64,000 nucleotides of DNA from positions 1,800,501 to 1,864,500 of the forward strand of contig JAILWY010000027.1 of assembly GCA_022113835.1 (NCBI GenBank), written 5' to 3'. A model generated the notes under the pieces. The model was not told the origin of the DNA and did not search any database. It was given only the letters and a program-made list of their open reading frames with translations. The position numbers and the translations under genes were made by a program. This document shows positions 36,554 through 47,400 of this stretch, in pieces. How positions within the stretch are numbered: position 1 is the first letter of the stretch; each line of letters starts with the position of its first letter. The DNA comes from Atopsyche davidsoni (Eukaryota; Arthropoda; Insecta; Trichoptera; Hydrobiosidae).

Positions 36554-38688
36554 AAAATCATGTGTGTAAACATTTTGTATCGATCTTGTCGATTGAAAGA
36601 TGTCTCCCGTACGTCTTTTTGCGGCGTGCTTACTAGTGACGTACCGATCAGGAATGGGCTGGTGTTAAGGAAAGGAGGTCGGAAACTACCTAATGATTTT
36701 TCTATAATACTTAAAATTTCAACTAAATCCGATTTTAATTTTTTCGCTTGTTCAATGGTGTCAGTTCCCGTAATTAACTTGTCTACGTAGAATGAATTTA
36801 AAATTACCTGAACCTTGTAGTTGTACTTACGTACAACGTGCGGTGTACAAACAGTTAACTGTTTGTACGCCGCATGACGAGGTAAAGATGATACGAACTC
36901 ATCTTCACTGGGAGGGTCGCACTCCAGCAAATGTCCTAACCTGAATATTGAATATTCTACTCTCCTTTTATTATCTTGAGTCCGAAGTTCTAAGTCGAGA
37001 AATCTTTTTCTAACCGCAAGATATGTTTCTCTTAAATTTCGACTTTTTTCCTTTAATGAAAAATGTCGCTTTGCTGGCGCCACTACACATGATGAACCGT
37101 CATCTTGTTTTGACACCGCTTCCGTTTCTTGCGGTCGTTCTAACCTGACGACGCAGTCTTTTTGAGATGGCGCTCGGCCCATCTCTCTGGCCTTCCTCTG
37201 AAAGCCGTTCTGCGATCGTTCCAACTTGACAACGCAGTCCCCTTTCTCAACTCCAGGAAATAATCCTGGTTGCGGTCGCTCTAACTTGACGACGCGGTTC
37301 CCTTCCTCAACTCCAGGAAATAATCCTGGCTGCGGTCGCTCTAACCTGACGACGCGGTTCCCTTCCTCAACTCCAGGAAATAATCCTGGCTGCGGTCGCT
37401 CTAACTTGACGACGCGGTTCCCTTCCTCAACTCCAGGAAATAATCCTGGCGGCGGTCGCTCTAACTTGACGACGCGGTTCCCTTCCTCAACTCCAGGAAA
37501 TAATCCTGGCGGCGGTCGCTCTAACTTGACGACGCGGTTCCCTTCCTCAACTCCAGGAAATAATCCTGGCTGCGGTCGCTCTAACTTGACGACTCGGTTC
37601 CCTTCCTCAACTCCAGAAAATAATCCTGGCTGCGGTCGCTCTAACCTGACGACGCGGTTCCCTTCCTCAACTCCAGGAAATAATCCTGGCTGCGGTCGCT
37701 CTAACTTGACGACGCGGTTCCCTTCCTCAACTCCAGGAAATAATCCTGGCTGCGGTCGCTCTAACTTGACGACGCGGTTCCCTTCCTCAACTCCAGGAAA
37801 TAATCCTGGCTGCGGTCGCTCTAACTTGACGACTCGGTTCCCTTCCTCAACTCCAGGAAATAATCCTGGCTGCGGTCGCTCTAACCTGACGACGCGGTTC
37901 CCTTCCTCAACTCCAGGAAATAATCCTGGCGGCGGTCGCTCTAACTTGACGACGCGGTTCCCTTCCTCAACTCCAGGAAATAATCCTGGCTGCGGTCGCT
38001 CTAACTTGACGACTCGGTTCCCTTCCTCAACTCCAGAAAATAATCCTGGCTGCGGTCGCTCTAACTTGACGACTCGGTTCCCTTCCTCAACTCCAGGAAA
38101 TAATCCTGGCTGCGGTCGCTCTAACCTGACGACGCGGTTCCCTTCCTCAACTCCAGGAAATAATCCTGGCGGCGGTCGCTCTAACTTGACGACGCGGTTC
38201 CCTTCCTCAGCTCCAGGAAATAATCCTGGCTGCGGTCGCTCTAACTTGACGACGCGGTTCCCTTCCTCAACTCCAGGAAATAATCCTGGCTGCGGTCGCT
38301 CTAACTTGACGACGCGGTTCCCTTCCTCAACTCCAGGAAATAATCCTGGCTGCGGTCGCTCTAACTTGACGACCGCCTTCACACCGGTTATTCCTTTAAC
38401 TGGTGGCTCTAATCCTTTAAATCTCTTCTTCCCTAACGCTATTGTATCATAGTACGCGGCATCAATTGTTTCCCATTCGTCATCGTCAACACCTGAGATT
38501 GACTCTATTTTCGATTGTATCTTATAGATCTCCTCGTAACATTCTTCCATTTTTTTCAATCTTAAAGGTATTTGTGCTAGGCTACTGGATTCTGAAGCGA
38601 AGTAACTACCACAACTCGTTATTTGGCCCATAATACATCTTCGCTTCATTATGAGTTCTTTTAATTCCGCCATTTTTAAAATTGACAA
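36445..38688 (-). pseudogene. Chimeric gag / RT-remnant / integrase-tail ORF with a 20-residue repeat array
   Basis: One 747-codon open frame. Residues 1-105 resemble the coiled N-terminus of BEL/Pao gag (DUF1759-like, with LKELIMKRRCIMGQIT and a Glu-rich helix). Residues ~106-487 are copies of a 20-residue unit (VVKLERPQPGLFPGVEEGNR). Then comes a Lys/Arg-rich linker. Near residue 635 is a fragment of the RT active-site region with FYVDK where the family has a second Asp, so the catalytic pair is broken. It is joined directly to the C-terminal integrase-side region (PFLIGTSLVS...CFWNRW). Everything between is deleted. The frame leaves the integrase-tail frame near 36540. It cannot encode working enzymes. 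Confidence 0.85.
37201..38373. repeat. 60-bp tandem array inside the retrotransposon
   Basis: About 19.5 units of exactly 60 bp. Eighteen are nearly identical and the edge unit at 37201 has diverged. Variation is limited to a few sites (T/G before GCGG, CTTG/CCTG, GACGCGG/GACTCGG, GGAAA/GAAAA). The order of variants repeats with a 240-bp period in places, for example 37801-37980 against 38041-38220. Unit length is a multiple of three and the frame stays open on both strands. Confidence 0.97.
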
Positions 38689-39278
38689 ATGAATCCGTTA
38701 TTATTTTAATAATCACCGAGTCCTTTACTTTATTTTTACTTAATTTCCGTTATATTAGTTATTTATGTTCCAACTAATATAATATTTTTTTTAAAAATAA
38801 TATAATAAAATTTTTGAATTTTGCCACGCTTACGCGAACGTCATCTGTGTTCTAATTATGACATTTCTTTAACCAAAGCATTGATCCAAATAATTATCTA
38901 CACGTGCTCCACGTGTTCTACCTACTTACTTTGTAACATTTAAAATTATCGACGAGAGACGAACATATACATTTTAACCTTAAAACTTTTTAAAAACAAT
39001 AAATTCAACTAACGACGTGCACTTGTTCAAAAAACTATCACCTACCTACTGATTACAAAAAACTAATGACGGGAAGTCCGATGCTGACAATAATGAGATT
39101 GCATTATTTCCGATGATAGGACGTGATACAAGGAGATCGGTACTCACGTTCAGTTCGACTTCCACTCGTCTGGCTCCTGGTGATGACTCGTCTGATCATG
39201 ATGCGTGCACTGCGCTGCTCCGGTTACGATGTCTTGTTTTGGGACATCCTGATGCAGTTACAAACTGTTCCAACATCT

Positions 39279-39293
39279 GAGTTCGAAGGACCA
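39279..39293 (-). promoter_or_regulatory. tRNA primer-binding site of the BEL/Pao element
   Basis: The 15 bases next to the 5' LTR read GAGTTCGAAGGACCA on the plus strand. They look like the 3' end of a tRNA (TTCGA loop, terminal CCA). The element's minus strand is therefore complementary to a tRNA primer and begins TGGTCC. Confidence 0.8.
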
Positions 39294-39726
39294 TGGACGC
39301 GCCGATCCGCAGCATGCGTGGATCCCGCTGAGTTGTAAATTCAGCCCACACATGTACGATCTTCGGCTCGTTACTCGACCGGGATTAATGGTCGTTATCC
39401 TTTACTTTAAGGTTATGATGCACGTCTCGTTCTTCAATAAAATTCGGATTTTATGATTTCCGTTTTTATTACAATATAAATATCACTTAACAATAAGAGA
39501 ATAGGGAAGAACTGAGAATATAGAGAAATAGAGAGAAAAAGAGAGCGAGCTGCAGGCCAGCCCGCTCTTTTATACGCCACTGCCCCCCCCTCTCTAGGCC
39601 ATAAATTCGCCGTCATATGACTCATATGTCACATGGCTCGCAAAACAGTTCCCTGAGCTATCACCACTTTGATAGCTCATACTACCAACCAAACATAGAT
39701 GGTGGTACCATTCTTAAAATCGTACA
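39294..39726 (-). repeat. 5' LTR of the BEL/Pao element
   Basis: 433 bp, by eye identical along its length to the copy at 35194-35626. It starts TGGACGCGCC and ends CGTACA in plus-strand reading. It contains an AATAAA on the minus strand, a C8 run, and a purine-rich GAGAGA stretch. Confidence 0.93.
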
Positions 39727-39731
39727 TATAC

Positions 39732-42700
39732 ACTATATGAATTGAATTGAATCACATTATTTTTCTTATTTGATAACGTTGTTTTCACTTTCACTTTCAA
39801 ATACTTCCTTTCCGCATTGTACAGTAGAATTATTCTTGGAATCACAAAAGAAAGTGAAAAGTGAATCAATGCTCCCGCCGTGATCAATATCCAAGTGATT
39901 CTGAAATATGAGTCTACCCATGTTCGTGGAAACGCAGAGTCTGCAGCCTGCAAATTGAATGGATTTCCGGGACACTGCAATGAAACCTCCCAACCGGAAG
40001 GACGACATACAGCCTGCGAGCCAATATCGTGGCTGTAAGTGGCTTGTCTACTTCTTTTTCCAACAATAGCGATCTATTTTACATTGAAATCTATATTAAT
40101 GAATGAAAAAGTTTCAAGGTCTGTCTGTCTGCTACGGTTATGATACATTTCAACTTCTTATATAAGACGTAATATGTTTTATATATGTATATACTATTTT
40201 TATGAATGAAAAATAATCATAACAGCTTTATATATAAATTTACATATTAAAAGAGCGCATTCTGTTTAAGTTGCATTTTTCGCGTATTAATTCATGGACG
40301 GCAGGTAAAAAATTTTTTTTTGCCAGACAAAGTAAATATTTCTACAATTTGTACATATTTGTTTATCTTGGTCCAATGTACATTTACTTAAATAGTAATG
40401 ATTTTAATACGTCCTTAAATTGTTGACTTTGGATATTCAATTATATTTGATAGGTTATTTAATACAATACTTGATTGAATTTCACGTCGTGAGTGCTCTG
40501 AACTCGCAGGCAAGTAAAATATAATCTAGTGGACATTGAAATATTTTTGTTCAATATTAGAAGGCTGTATACATTCACTGGGCCTTTCATTCCGTTTAAA
40601 GGCAGGGTTGTAGTATGACCTGTCCACAATAAATAAGCATACAACATTTTTCAAATTATTACACACTTATACTCATTATTTCCTTGCCAAATACAAAACA
40701 AATAATTAATATTTAACAAACCGGATACAAGTTATAATGATAAAAGTAGCTTTGTATTTTGTCTTCACTTTGAGTTTATTATACTTTTTGCATGACCAAA
40801 TATACGATGTCATCATCATAAGATGCATAACTAAATTGTAAAGCTATTTAACGCACTCCTTAAAATTAGCAAAAAAAGCATTGCAACCGATTTCTGTAAT
40901 AAATCACTCTTTGAGGTTTAGTATAATTTATTAATATAATTAGGCACATAGAAGATGACTAAAGAAATTCTCAGAAAAATATAATCGTGATTTGTGTGGT
41001 TGTACTAACGAACCACATCATATTTGTACTAGTAAATAATATAAACCTGTAATAGGTGATAAATACGCATTTGATTGACGTTCAATCCAAAAACAGTCAA
41101 ACGTTTTGTATAATAATAAAAAATATAAAGCAATTTACAACTTGTTAAATACAAAACATGTATTGCTTACATCTTGAATTTCATGTTTTAATCATCTTTT
41201 TTTAAAAATAGTTTATTCTGCTATTAATCAGAAAAAAAAATTATATTATTGTGATGTAATATCCGTTTTTAATTAACCAGTTTTTGATGATTTGGGAATA
41301 ATAAATACTAATAAATAAAAATATGTTATTTTCACTACACTTTTATGTATTTATATTGTATGTCTCATTATTTTCATGAATAAACTCAAACCAATAAACA
41401 CATATTGAACAGGTTGTGGAAATCAATAAATTCCACCATACAAAAACCAAAGCTTAGTTGAGCTTTCGAAAGCTCTGGTTTTGTAGTAACCCTGCACTAA
41501 ATCGATGTCAGACAGGCGCACTTACGTGTGTATGTGTGTCGGGAAATAAATTTAAGGCTGTGCCGCGCCGGCTGAACCAAAACGCTTCGTTGTTCTAGCA
41601 ATGAAGGCTCGTCGATGGGGGAAAGCTCTCCGCCGAATGTGTTTAAAGCTCTGCCAGCCCGCGTCGCAAAGAATCCGCATGTGCGCGAAGCTGGACTATA
41701 TACTATAAACTTTTGAAATTTCTTAAAGTTTGCTGAATTACTTTTTATTTGATTTATTTTATTTTTTACGTAATACTTATTAAATTATTTTTAAAATTAT
41801 TAATAAATTATTTTTATTTTTATCCTACGTAAATATTATTGGTATACATCTTAAACCCTAAGATATTTCAGGTTGCAACCACTAGAAGAAAGACAATATC
41901 AACACTTTTTCTTATTGCTTCTATAAAAATATATTTATTAACATTAGTAGAAGACACGGTTTATTTTAAGTTTTAAGTTTATGGGATACATCAGTTAAAA
42001 ACTTCTCCTAAACGAAAATGCACATATATATCAAAATAGACGATGTCTTTAAGTTATTTGAATATTTAAATTTGTTAAAGCATTGAGTATTCAAAAATAA
42101 GTCAGCTTCTTAATGAAAAAAAAAATATTTGTAAATTTAAACTTACTATTCCCTAAAATCAAATATTTATTATATAAAGAAAGAAATGTTAAGCGTTTTC
42201 ACTAACCTGAACCATTTTCATAAATCTTCTTGGGATTTTTTTAAAATAAATAATCGCCAATTTAAATTTATAAACAGTCAAAATATTATTTATTTAGGGT
42301 TAAGATGGTACATACATAATTTCAATTCTTAGCTAGTGGTAATTGTTAAAAATATTCATATTTACAGTCATATACGAGAGTTAAAATAATTTTACATTAA
42401 ATTTTTGATTTACTTACCGAAATCGATGTGGGTAATTCAAATGTTATTTAAAATATATTTAGTGAATAAACATTGTAATATATAAATGAATAACAGGTTT
42501 AAGTCACAGTTAATCTTTGATCAAATTGCACATTATTTAACATTTGTTGGTTACTAATTTCATTGGTTTTTGGTAACATTAAGATTTCAATTAACTGTTT
42601 GTTATGAAATATTGCACAGAATGAAAACATTTGATTAAATATTTGAAATTTTAAATGAGGTTAAAAAGTATGCGTTGGACTTAACTTACTTAAAAAAAAG

Positions 42701-43896
42701 TATTTTTATATTTACAGTTAAAAACAAAACATATAAAATGCTTACTGCTTTGTTAGCTTGCAATTAGTTTTTTCAATTTGGTATTTGACTAAAAAGTCTG
42801 AAAAATTTAAATATAAACCATTTTCGTTTGAATTTGATTTAAGTTTCAACAATACATATTTAAGATAATTACATATAGACAGATAGTTAAAAGAAAAAAT
42901 CATCCAATTGACTTTTATTATAGCTATAATATTCGCATAAAATAATACATATTTTTACTATGCCACTTTTCGTGAATCCCAAATTAACGTGAATAGTATT
43001 CAATTCATATTTTTATGAAAAAAACGCTATTTATTGTTCAACTCGTTTTATATTCAAAACAACGTGAATTCACCAAAACACTTGAGTAACACATAGTTAA
43101 AAAAAAAAAACACTTCACATTATATTTCATATAGTTTTAACATCATTCCACTATTCATGGCATTTCATTAATCATTATTTTACTTTGAGTCTTGTCATAA
43201 ACCTACTCTAAATACATAAGCATTTGTTAGATTATCCGTTCTCAAATAAGGTAGGATAAAACGCGGTTATCAAAACAATGAACTGAACTGAAAATATATA
43301 TCAGTAACAACTAAAGAAGCATAATTTTTTAAAACATTTAGTAAATACATTTTAAAAACCTAACGCATGCTTAAGTTTATAGCTTTACAGGTAAAACATT
43401 AAAAAATCCCATTGTTTATCTGTACCTGTTGAATTAACAAAGTATAAAGGTATTCATTGCAAGATCCTATTCAATGTCTTAGCAATACAAAGCAATCGTA
43501 TCATTCTTGAAAATATGAATTGATTCAAAGCTTCAATTATGAAAAACAATTTAAACGCGAACGCTTTGTCATTCACTTAAACACACAAATATTTTTATTT
43601 ATCCGTAAACTTTAATTCAACAATAAAAAAAATAGTTGATCGCTCTTTTTGCTGAGTAAATAGAAATTATTTTTTTCGTATTATTGGCATCCAACTAGGA
43701 ATATTTTTATACTATTTTATGGTCTGAAGTTACAAACTAACTTTTTATGTAAACTTTCAAGTAGCTTTATTTCATAAATAGTAAACAAAAAACAAATGTA
43801 TTTATACGTTGTTTTTCGACTTTTGAACTTAATTTAATTTAATTTTAGCGCTGTATATACAAGCAAGGAATATATTTGTATTTATATTGATTACTT
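39732..43896. other. DNA between the retrotransposon and the cadherin 3' end
   Basis: Mostly AT-rich. The part next to 43896 should hold the cadherin 3' UTR. 41500-41700 is GC-richer (GGCTGTGCCGCGCCGGCTGA) without an exon. A Helitron-like start (TCTATATTAATGAATG) near 40090 has no matching end. A foldback fragment lies at 40945-41095. Confidence 0.55.
40945..41095. mobile_element. Fragment of the tRNA-like foldback family
   Basis: Contains AATCGTGATTTGTGTGG, GTACTAACGAACCAC and, at the right edge, TTGATTGACGTTCAATCC, the complement of the left edge of the 4.2-kb copy. It is too short and degraded to show both arms. Confidence 0.5.
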
Positions 43897-44458
43897 TCAG
43901 ATTGGCCTTCCTATTATCAATCGCTCGCTGCCTTGCCTCCTCATGATGGCAGCAGCTGCTGGGGAAGCCACAAAAACAGCTTGCTTATTGCTCAGCTCCA
44001 ACAGCTTGGAGCTGTTCTTTTTGATGTTGCTATTGCTGGATCTCCTGTTTTCAAATTTGATATTATCTTCAGTCTCGCTCTGGTCGTAGTCCACGACCGG
44101 TTCGATCACCCCGTTCTGGAATTGGCCGCCATGCGCGTGCGAGTGATTATGGACGGGCAGAACTACGGCGCTGATTTTGTGGCTCGACCGCCTGTTGGAG
44201 GTGTGAGGGTTGATGTCTGTTTTGTGGTTTATTTTAGGGGAGCTCTGCGTGAGGTCGTCTGATAGAGAGCCGGCGTTGAAGGCGGATATTTTGTTCCTTC
44301 GCTTTGACTGGTTCAGTTTGTGGTTTTTGCTCTTGATGATGGAGGAGTGCAGGCTGAAGGGTTCCTTGAATGACTCCCGGTGACGGACGTTGTGTTTGAG
44401 GGACCTCCTTGTGAGGCGCTCCTTGTGAGAAGATTTCAAGGAATCTTCATAGCTACCG
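43897..44458 (-). CDS. Cadherin gene, last coding exon and stop
   Basis: Begins after an attccag acceptor with one base completing an Asn codon (N|GSYEDSLKSSHKERL). It encodes a basic, Ser/Asn/His-rich tail with HNHSHAHGG, an acidic patch (DYDQSETEDN) and the C-terminus RQGSERLIIGRPI, then TGA. The hydrophobic C-terminal residue could be a PDZ ligand, as reported for Cad99C-type cadherins (inference). A possible polyadenylation hexamer AATAAA lies on the minus strand about 130 bp downstream (43766-43771). It is weak evidence in DNA this AT-rich. Confidence 0.85.
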
Positions 44459-47400
44459 CTGGAATTTCGTAAAATATCAACAAAAATAAAAAAATATATA
44501 TTTAGCTTAAATAAAAACTTGTTTTGAAAAAAAAATTCTCCATTCAGCAAAAACATAATTTTATTAAAGAAAAACAAACAAAAATGTTTACGCGTTTTAT
44601 ATACATTTTAAAGGTATTTTTGTCAATATTATTGGAAAAATATTATCAAACTTTTATCTTAAAAAAATCTATGGTATCTAAATTAAGTATTTTTTAAATG
44701 ATCGCATTTTTTTCCCTACATTCATGATCCTACAGCAAATATGAAATACTAAAAGTAAAGTTTTTCGTGTAATTTATTTATTATGGTACAAGTTTTGATA
44801 TTTTATTAATAAACCCTGACACCAAATATGGGAAATTTTGAAAAATCATGAAGAGAAGGCCAAAAAGTATTAGAAAAAATAAATTTTGAAAATATCAAAC
44901 CATCAGCAGTTTTTTTTTTGAAGCTTATTAAGATATCAAGGGATGATTTTATACCAGACATAGATTTTATCACCAGAGTGAAAAAAGTCTTTAATTACAT
45001 ATTTATTTTAGTTAAATATCGAAATTATTACAATAACCTCACGCTATAAAACAATCGAGGAATTACGGTGCAAATGTAGAAATTTATACTAACGAAATAG
45101 TTTTGGGGTGGTTTTTCAATAAAAATGTTAATCATATGATAGTCAAATATGAGTTTACTTATAAAAAATAGTTATCAAAACATTTAAACCAATCAATTGA
45201 AGCACTTTAACGATTGCATTGTTTTACTCGAAGAGATGAGGACTTGTTTACAATAATCTCGATATTGGAAATTAACCTAAGGTGCTTCATAGTAAGTACA
45301 TGCAAATATCAAATATTAAATACCATAATATTGTATTTGAAACTAATTTTTATAAAATTAAAAGTGTTTGAACAAGGGCTTATTTGAGATTAAAAAAAAC
45401 TTATCGCTTTTTTAAATACATGATATATTTTAAATAAACTACCAAATAGTGTATTAAATTAATTGTATGCATTTATTTTTATTCTTTAAAATATCAAAAA
45501 TATATGCCCACTTATTTTAAGTAAAATAATTTTTAATTTCAGTTTATCTTTAATATGACTGTCTTTAGTGTGGTGGCGTGATTAATTGGAGGATTTGAGA
45601 TAATTTACAGTATTGATAAAAAAATGTAACGTACAAAAATTACTTCGTTTTAAGTAAAGTTGATTTTTTTTTCAATTAAAAACACAAGCGCAATTCATTA
45701 CAATTTTTTTTGTAATATCAATTTCTGGGTAATTCGTAATATTTCAAATGCTTGTATATTATTTCGCCTAAATCTATAATAAAATCACGTTTCAGCTATG
45801 AATATATAAAAAATCAATATTTAAAAAAAAATAGTTTTTCTTTTTTTTTTTTTTTCTTTTTTTTTTTGTCTTTTGCTTTTGTGGCGGAACAAGAAATAAT
45901 GTTTTTTATTATTTTTTTTTTTTGATAACTATGGCGAATATTTTTGGTATTTTTGAAAATGCATATGCAGCGAAGAGTGGTGATATTTTTCGACATGTAC
46001 ACTTACTGAGTAGCACCGTAGAAACTTAAATGAAAGATTTCAGGCAAGATATTTACTTGGTCACCCCGCGCCGGCCTGAAGCCTCGGGTTTCAGGGCGCC
46101 CCCAGCCGACCCATCAGCGAGCTACGCCGCCACCCGTGAGTTGGTTCAAAGCAAAAAGCATACTGTTGATAGTAACTGCAAACACACCGCATCACATCGC
46201 ACCATTAGAACACACGTGTGGCAGGAGCGGCCACCTCGGCCCCGTGCCCGTACTGACCATGGCCGGTAGAGGCATCGGGGTGAAACGAGTCGACGTGCAC
46301 AACCCAAGGATATAAATTAATCAAATATCAATTAAAAAAATTAATTAATGGAACTGGTATTTATTTTGTAATACTCCATTTTATAACAATAAAATAAAAC
46401 CAAATGGTTCTGGAGACTACGTTTAATTTTGCTTATAGCGAGAGCTCTTTCGCCGAACACGGCATCTTCAAGACTGATTCTATATAGAAAAAAGCGAGTT
46501 TATACATAACAAAATCAACAAAATTACATGAGTCATAGATATTTCTATATTATATTAGCTCCTTAGCGGGAGCAATTAGAAATAATTAAGCACCAAAATT
46601 TAGAATTCCCTTTGATCAACGAACAACTTAACAACCAAAATTCTCCCCTTCTTAATATTTTTAAAAATACAATGTGATTCTGCTTCCAAACTAATTGCTT
46701 TCAGGTGGCGGCCAGGACAGCCAGGAATCATAATAAAATAGTTTATTTAAGTACTTAGTATTAAAATTATTGCTGTTAATGTCATTTTAATGGGGTTTCA
46801 CAGCACCCAATAGAAGCAATTTTTTCCACATAAATTTGAAATATCTATGACTCATGTAATTTTGTTGATTTTGTTATGTATAAACTCGCTTTTTTCTATA
46901 TAGAATCAGTCTTGAAGATGCCGTGTTCGGCGAAAGAGCTCTCGCTATAAGCAAAATTAAACGTAGTCTCCAAAACCATTTGGTTTTATTTTATTGTAAT
47001 TAAAAAAATATCCAAATTCTAAAAGATTCAATTTAAAACATTAGTTTAGTTCAAAATACTCTTATTTTAAAAAATTGTTTAAAATAATCATAAAAATACT
47101 TCTATATATTATTGATTTTTGTGAAGACCGTCTCACAGGAAGTACGATTTTGCCTATACAGGTTTGATTGATTGATAATGATTAAGTACATTTTTTTAAA
47201 TATTGAAAATTGATCAAAGAAACTCTTCGTGATTTGTGTGGGATTTGAACCCACATCCCCAAGCTTACATGGCCTGTGCATTACATTACATAATTTGGCA
47301 TAATAAGTACGTTGTTTCGTTTATAGGATATGATTGGTAAAAATTCTTGCCTAGTACTAGTGATTCGTTGTTATAATTGGTAATGCATGGTAATGCGGCC

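Larger units (their letters stand above)
35194..39726 (-). mobile_element. BEL/Pao-type LTR retrotransposon, internally deleted
   Basis: A 4533-bp element transcribed on the minus strand. Two 433-bp LTRs that look identical start TGG and end ACA, and are flanked by the 5-bp duplication TATAC (35189-35193 and 39727-39731). A primer-binding site touches the right-hand (5') LTR and a polypurine tract touches the left-hand (3') LTR. The body encodes a BEL/Pao gag N-terminus, a 60-bp tandem array, a short reverse-transcriptase remnant and the end of an integrase-side region. Protease, RNase H, most of the RT and the integrase core are missing. Identical LTRs mean a recent insertion. With pol lost, it must have been mobilised by a complete relative. 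Confidence 0.92.

Noticed and set aside
37226..38452. 408-codon plus-strand open frame of NNPGCGRSNLTTRFPSSTPG-type repeats
   Set aside because: It is the complement of the 60-bp array. The element is transcribed on the minus strand (primer site, polypurine tract, gag and integrase remnants), and the open frame follows from the repeat composition.
40080..40310. Possible Helitron starting TCTATATTAATGAATG
   Set aside because: No hairpin plus CTAG end was found within a reasonable distance.
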